The translations under genes and the position numbers were made by a program. From positions 26,102,001-26,166,000 of the forward strand of contig CM075943.1 of assembly GCA_038030265.1 (NCBI GenBank): DNA of 64,000 nt, in the 5' to 3' direction. The notes under the pieces were generated by a model that did no database searches, was not told the DNA's origin, and saw only the letters and a list, made by a program, of their open reading frames with translations. This stretch comes from Corythucha ciliata (lineage: Eukaryota > Arthropoda > Insecta > Hemiptera > Tingidae). This document shows positions 58,740 through 64,000 of the stretch, piece by piece (the stretch's first letter is position 1; each line of letters starts with the position of its first letter).

Positions 58740-59160
58740 CGCTGGATTTGGCCTCCTTTAAAGACAATGTCGTGTGTTGGCCTCAGAAAAAAATTCGCAG
58801 GATTTTCCACCGTCAAATGAAACAAACAAAAAAAAGTTTCGCGGGGTTAGATATCTAGAAAAGAACTATTTCGTGGGATTTGGGTCCCACAAAACTCAAT
58901 TTCTTGGGTTTGGCTCTTGAAAAAATTATCGTTGGATATGGACCTCCTGCTCAATTTTGTGGATCTGGTTCACGAATGAACAATTTCGTCGTACTCGCTA
59001 CCTTACAAGTCAATTTCGCAGGTTTACAGCTCTAAAAAACAACTTCGCGGTATTCGGCCCCCTCGAAAGTAATTTTCACGAGGTTGGATCTTTAGTGAAA
59101 AACAAGCTCTTCGCGGGATTTTGCTCCCTCAAAAGCCCCCTTCACGGGTTTGAGTTATAT
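58740..59160. repeat. Degenerate tandem array, 'AATTTCG' type, block A3
   Basis: Units such as GTTTCGCGGGGTTAG, CAATTTCTTGGGTTTGGCTC and CAACTTCGCGGTATTCGGC, spaced about 35-45 bp apart. Same style as 45230-45540. Confidence 0.65.
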
Positions 59161-59213
59161 TGGCGATTGTAGCTAAGGTATACATAAAGGGGTACATAGA
59201 TGTACAATAAATA

Positions 59214-60642
59214 TCGGGAACGGACACGAGATAAGAGTTGGGTTATATTACCTTTCCTGGTTACCCCAAATTTATTACAGTATTGAGTGATTTATTTATA
59301 TTTACTTAATTTTAACGTTCCAAAAGTTGTTTTATGTTTTATGAGCTGAAATTGAGGTCTATTGTAAGCAATTGATCCACAGACGGTGATAGTTTCTTCC
59401 GGTTTTCAGTCACTGAGGCAGAACAGAATGTGTATTCCCCACATCGCTCGGCCAAGAAGTCTTGTTCCTATGTCACTTGGAAAATGAATTTTGACTAGAG
59501 AATCATCAAAACGTGTTCTTTTTATTCTATAATACACAAATGGCGTTTATTCGACCGATCCAAAAAAAACGAAATGCCGGTGAACTACACGTTTGTTGGG
59601 TGCTACTCGAGGGCTGGAAAGGACCGTGTATCCTTCTCCAGATTCTTTTCCAAGCATCATGGTTAGGTAATCTTCTTCAGCGCTATAAAAGGAGCACGTG
59701 AACATTCTACGTTAACCATTTCCCAACGCTCTTTTCACACTAACGCGGTTTCACGAGGTCCCCGCGTGTAATCCGCGTGAATGCCGCTTTCTCATCGAAC
59801 CAAGTAATATGTACCGCACGTGTGTAAAGGTGTACGTGGTCACTACGCGGCAGCCAAAACCGCGCCGCGTGAAACCTCGTATATGTGAAACGAGCCTAAC
59901 GCGCTAGTTAAAAGTTAAGCCACTTCAAAATTGACGGGATGGCAACGTGAAAAGGTTTGAAATGAAACGATTGCTCTGGTCCGACTATAGTCACCCATTC
60001 GCATTTACGTTCCCGTACCGATAATAAATTGTGAACTGGCCTTTTTTCTTGAATAACAACGGAAAACTCACTCTTGTCATCACAAAGCCCTTGTCTCCGG
60101 CATTCCGAACTCCTGAAGTACTAACTAAGCCACTTCTGTCGACGTGTTGCGGTTCAAGTGATTTCAAATCGCGAAACTCTCCTCTTGTGTGAATGCACTC
60201 ACCACGTCAACGAGGTAATTTACATTATCCAAGCTCGACATCGCCGGGAAATGACGGGCGTCTGTCGAATTGCCACTAATGAATCTTTGTACTAGAAAGG
60301 ACACTATGATTGAAATAAGTTGCCCGATTTTTATTGATGACAAGATGTCAAATGTTGAGCGATTGGATACTCACGAGCAAGGACCGGCACCGATTTATTT
60401 TCCTTTTTTTTTGTAGATAGCGGCGATCCTTCCTTCGATAATCCCCCAGCGTAGTCACTTAAGTTCCATTTTACGTAATTTTGATGCCTACAATGCCATC
60501 AAGACTGGGTTATTGAAAAAAAAAAAAAAAAAAAAAACTATTTGCAGCAAGCTTCCAATGTAGAACTTACATGAACGGGGCAACCAGGAATAGATAAGAA
60601 TGCAATGCCAACTCGATCGTAACCTGCCGTGTCCTTTCCCGA
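59214..60642. mobile_element. 1.43-kb inverted-repeat element E1, right copy, intact
   Basis: Ends TCGGGAACGGACACG and CGTGTCCTTTCCCGA, with looser matches further in (TTCCTGGTTACCCC and its relative). Flanks GTACAATAAATA (59202-59213) and GTACAATAAAAA (60643-60654) agree at 11 of 12 bases, a target duplication of the length seen with Mutator-like elements. A nested MITE lies at about 59726-59899. No transposase was recognised. Confidence 0.8.
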
Positions 60643-60661
60643 GTACAATAAAAAAATTGGG

Positions 60662-60779
60662 TTGTTCATTATATTGTGCAATCCGTCAATACAACCCACA
60701 AACGATCAATTTTATTGTACAACCCCTAGTATTGCGCAATATTATTGTAAGTTTGTTGTAAGTGTATGGGCCGCTTAAG
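60662..60779. mobile_element. Uninterrupted relative of the MITE split by FB3
   Basis: Rich in TTGTGCAAT and ATTGCGCAAT. It shares CAACCCACAAACG.TCAATT and the end TGGGCCGCTT with the two halves at 28770-28972 and 30181-30226. It abuts the right E1 copy. Confidence 0.65.
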
Positions 60780-61603
60780 GGATCTGGCGGCGTTTCAAAG
60801 AAACATTGAGTCCGGTACTCCATGTGATTTGTTGTTGCCGTTTGACAACAAACTACATCAAAGGTTTTCTACAATGAGGAAGTTCGTGTATCAAAAATGT
60901 TGGTCAGTGACACTTTTGTACTGTGAACTACGGCTAAATAATCCGACGGTGACGAGAAGGCCTCGATATTGTACCTTTGGCATCACCGAATCAAGAAAAC
61001 AAGGCGGTTATGCGGGTGCGCAGTACACCCGTACAGAAACTTTCCCTGTCGGCTGTTTGTTGGAGCAAGAAAACTCGAAAATACTGATTTAAAAACGTTT
61101 TCGACCCTTTTGCTGAACCCGTGCCGTTCTTTGAGCACTAAAACGAAACGGTCAGCTGGCGAGTACCAATAAAGAAATGATAAGGTGCTCGTGGGATGTC
61201 TCTCAATGGTGAATCCAGAGAAAACTGATGTGTCTTTGGTTGCTCTTCCGTCGTAACCGAGACACAGCATTGATATTTCATTGTTTCCCAAAAATTGAGG
61301 GTTCAACGGTGTCAGTTACCAATTAGCCCAGTGTTGGGAGAAAGTCGACCCCCGAAAGGCTTGGGACTTGGGAGCTTGCTTGATGTTAACTGACTACTTT
61401 TTTCCCATTGTGTTACGGACGTTGACCACGAAAAAACACTTTAAAAAAACACATAACTTGTTATCATTTAACATATGTAGGGAGTACCCAAGGTGACTAA
61501 ACTTTCTATAGGTGCCGCAGATCTTCGGCCATTACTGTCCTTCACCTACATCACGAGCAGTCCCAACCGCCTTTGAGCTGGACCCAGTACATAATTAATT
61601 GTT
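60780..61603. other. No recognisable gene
   Basis: Two overlapping frames (60766-61092 on plus and 60983-61306 on minus) lack known domains, and neither has convincing coding character. Confidence 0.4.
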
Positions 61604-63852
61604 ATACGATGGGGAAGCGAGGTTCGATTTTTCAAAGGTAATTCGACTCATAACAAATAAGAAGGTTAGAACCCACCTCACCCCCTTTCAATGTTTAGAA
61701 GAAGTAAGGAGGAGTCTAGTCTCCAACTTCTGCCGTTTCGTTTAGATATTTTTTGTGTTGGTTAAAGAGAATAGTCCCTCGCCTTTTTATTTATTTATTT
61801 TTTCAGGGAATAGAAAAATGGCTCGTGAACTTGGTGCCCGGCGAAGTAAAGGCTCACAAAGAAGGAGAAGCCAGCGTTAAAAAAAAACATGTTGATATTG
61901 TTCTACGATGATCGTTGTAGATTGCAGTCATCGCAGAAAAAGTGTAGCGGCTGAATTGAATACGAATATGTCAAAGAAGAAAGGGCAGTCGTTTCTGGTA
62001 CACCGAACACTGAATCCCACCAAAAACTTTAAAAAAACACACACAGTGTAGTGAGCTCAACGGCCAGAAAATAAGTTTTCATGGGTGATGGTGATACTCA
62101 CAGTTTCACAAGTGCTGTACACCGTACCCTGTGTCTCGAGTTCGCTTGTCACCCGAAAGTCATCAATTTCGACTAATCCCGGAAGACACCAAACCCGACA
62201 TTCGTGTGCTTTTGACGGTGGTCTCTGGAGGGTGTAAATGTGTCGAACACGTCTTTTATGACTTCAAAAGCATAATTTATTATAATCAACTCATAAATGA
62301 ACGATTCAATTTGACTACACGAAGTGTTTTTACCGTGAGCTGCGCCGGAGTGAAAAGACATTTTGGTTATCTAGAATTCTAGAGAGAGGTGAGGAAAACA
62401 ATGTTCATCTGAAGCCGGACGGATTCAAAAAATCAAGTAGCCCCTGTCGATTGCGAATCAGGTCTTCCCGACACTAATTATTACGTAGAGAAACTTAAAA
62501 AATATGTGAAAAACACTGAACTGCCTTAAAACGTGGGATTTGTATCAATAATGTCAAACTGCCCTAGGGGTTGATGATAAGGTGATAAGGTTTATTATGA
62601 GTCGAAACTTCCCCGACGTATTGGATTGTGATTTTTGAGAAATCATAAACTTCAATTTCAAAATTAACTTGTTCTGCTGCTCTAGGGTGAGCAATCAGGA
62701 GCAAAGGACTGCTGGTGACGTTAAGGCACTATAAAACACGAGTACTGCAACACGCAAATCGGCGCCATACTTGGTCCCTCATATGATTATAATTATCACT
62801 TGATCTCATTGGCAAGTAGGATATTTTTATTTATACGTCGGGGAAGTTTCGACTCATAATAAACCTTATCACCTTATCATCAACCCCTAGGACAGTTTGA
62901 CATTATTGATACAAATCCCACGTTTTAAGGCAGTTCAGTGTTTTTCACATATTTTTTAAGTTTCTCTACGTAATAATTAGTGTCGGGAAGACCTGATTCG
63001 CAATCGACAGGGGCTACTTGATTTTTTGAATCCGTCCGGCTTCAGATGAACATTATTTTCCTCACCTCTCTCTAGAATTCTAGATAACCAAAATGTCTTT
63101 TCACTCCGGCGCAGCTCACGGTAAAAACACTTCGTGTAGTCAAATTGAATCGTTTATTTATGAGTTGATTATAATAAATTATGCTTTTGAAGTCATAACA
63201 GACGTGTTCGACACATTTACACCCTCCAGAGACCACCGTCAAAAGCACACGAATGTCGGGTTTGGTTTCTTCCGGGATTAGTCGAAATTGATGACTTTCG
63301 GGTGACAAGCAAACTCGAGACACAGGGTACGGTGTACAGCACTTGTGAAACTGTGAGTATCACCATCACCCATGAAAACTTATTTTCTGGCCGTTGAGCT
63401 CACTTCACTGTGTGTGTTTTTTTAAAGTTTTTGGTGGGATTCAGTGTTCCGTGTACCAGAAACGACTGCCCTTTCTTCTTTGACATATTCGTATTCAATT
63501 CAGCCGCTACAGTTTTTCTGCGATGACTGCAATCTACAACGATCATCGTGGAACAATATCAACATGGTTTTTTTTAAAGCTGGCTTCTCCTTCTTTGTGA
63601 GCCTTTACTTCGCCGGGCACCAAGTTCACGAGCCATTTTTCTAATCTCCGAAAAAATAAATAAATAAAAAGGCGAGGGACTATTCACTTTAACCAACACA
63701 AAAAATATCTAAACGAAACACGGCAGAAGTTGGAGACTAGACTCCTCCTTACTTCTTCTAAACATTGAAAGGGGGTGAGGTGGGTTCTAACCTTCTTATT
63801 TGTTATGAGTCGAAATACCTTTGAAAAATCGAACCTCGCTTCCCCATCGTAT
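61604..63852. mobile_element. 2.25-kb near-perfect palindrome of two inverted elements
   Basis: Arms 61604-62620 and 62834-63852 (about 1.02 kb) are near-identical inverted copies around 213 bp. Outer ends are ATACGATGGGGAAG. The inner ends, ATACGTCGGGGAAG, resemble them, and both are followed by TTCGACTCATAA. Each arm therefore looks like a complete small element with its own inverted termini, and two of them lie head to head. The mirrored frames at 62131-62382 and 63072-63323 are the same sequence and show no known domain. Confidence 0.85.
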
Positions 63853-64000
63853 TTCGACCGCGTTCCGCGTTTGTTTGCTTTTACGATGACAATGTTTTCA
63901 TTCATGATATTGTGTTTACCCTAACGACTGTGGGACCAAATATGGCGCTGAAATCCGTGTTGCAGTACCTGTGTTTTAAAGGTTCTCTAGTGACATCAGT

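Noticed and set aside
62131..63323. Mirrored 83-residue frames in the palindrome
   Set aside because: They are the same sequence seen twice in inverted copies. No domain was recognised, so conservation between arms reflects recent duplication and not selection.
1..64000. CRISPR array, rRNA genes, bacterial operons or riboswitches
   Set aside because: None seen. The tandem arrays are too irregular for CRISPR, and the gene structure is clearly eukaryotic.

Overview
This window looks like nuclear DNA of an animal, most likely an arthropod. It has no operons and no bacterial signals. It carries two genes split by GT-AG introns on the minus strand, many short terminal-inverted-repeat elements, a fragment of a LINE and a tRNA-derived SINE head. 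One gene encodes a class B1 receptor of the CRF-like diuretic hormone (DH44) type, which points to a protostome. Nine introns of 54-76 bp in one gene are typical of compact-intron invertebrates. The species cannot be named from this. Runs of 9-12 G or C recur through the window, an odd genome signature.

Layout. 1-17.4 kb: no recognisable gene; a few short repeats, two MITEs and a degenerate 'AATTTCG' repeat array (11.9-12.9 kb). 17.5-25.2 kb: two long palindromic (foldback) elements and several MITEs. 25.5-27.85 kb: a ten-exon aldose 1-epimerase (GALM) homologue whose predicted active site is degenerate. 28.1-30.5 kb: an inverted minisatellite, then a MITE interrupted by a third foldback element. 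30.6-43.45 kb: the 3' five exons of the DH44/CRF-like receptor, with an 11.9-kb intron. That intron holds two compact intronless orphan ORFs, tandem duplications, a SINE head and a G-rich minisatellite. 45.9-49.7 kb: a 5'-truncated LINE with a 14-bp target duplication, several MITEs and a broken DDE transposase. 50.3-60.6 kb: two inverted copies of a 1.4-kb element. The left copy is split by a 2.66-kb second element, and the right copy preserves the empty site. Between them lie a tandem pair of foldback elements and two degenerate arrays. 61.6-63.85 kb: a 2.25-kb near-perfect palindrome.

The most interesting signal is a family of five foldback elements. They share the terminus TATACAGGGTGT and a short internal motif (TTGGAAAGAGCACAAAAT) about 210 bp from the ends, although most of their arm sequences differ. 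The second is a GALM homologue that keeps its fold motifs but seems to have lost the catalytic base. The third is the small orphan gene cluster inside the receptor intron. The two identified genes are adjacent and transcribed the same way, but nothing suggests that they work together.
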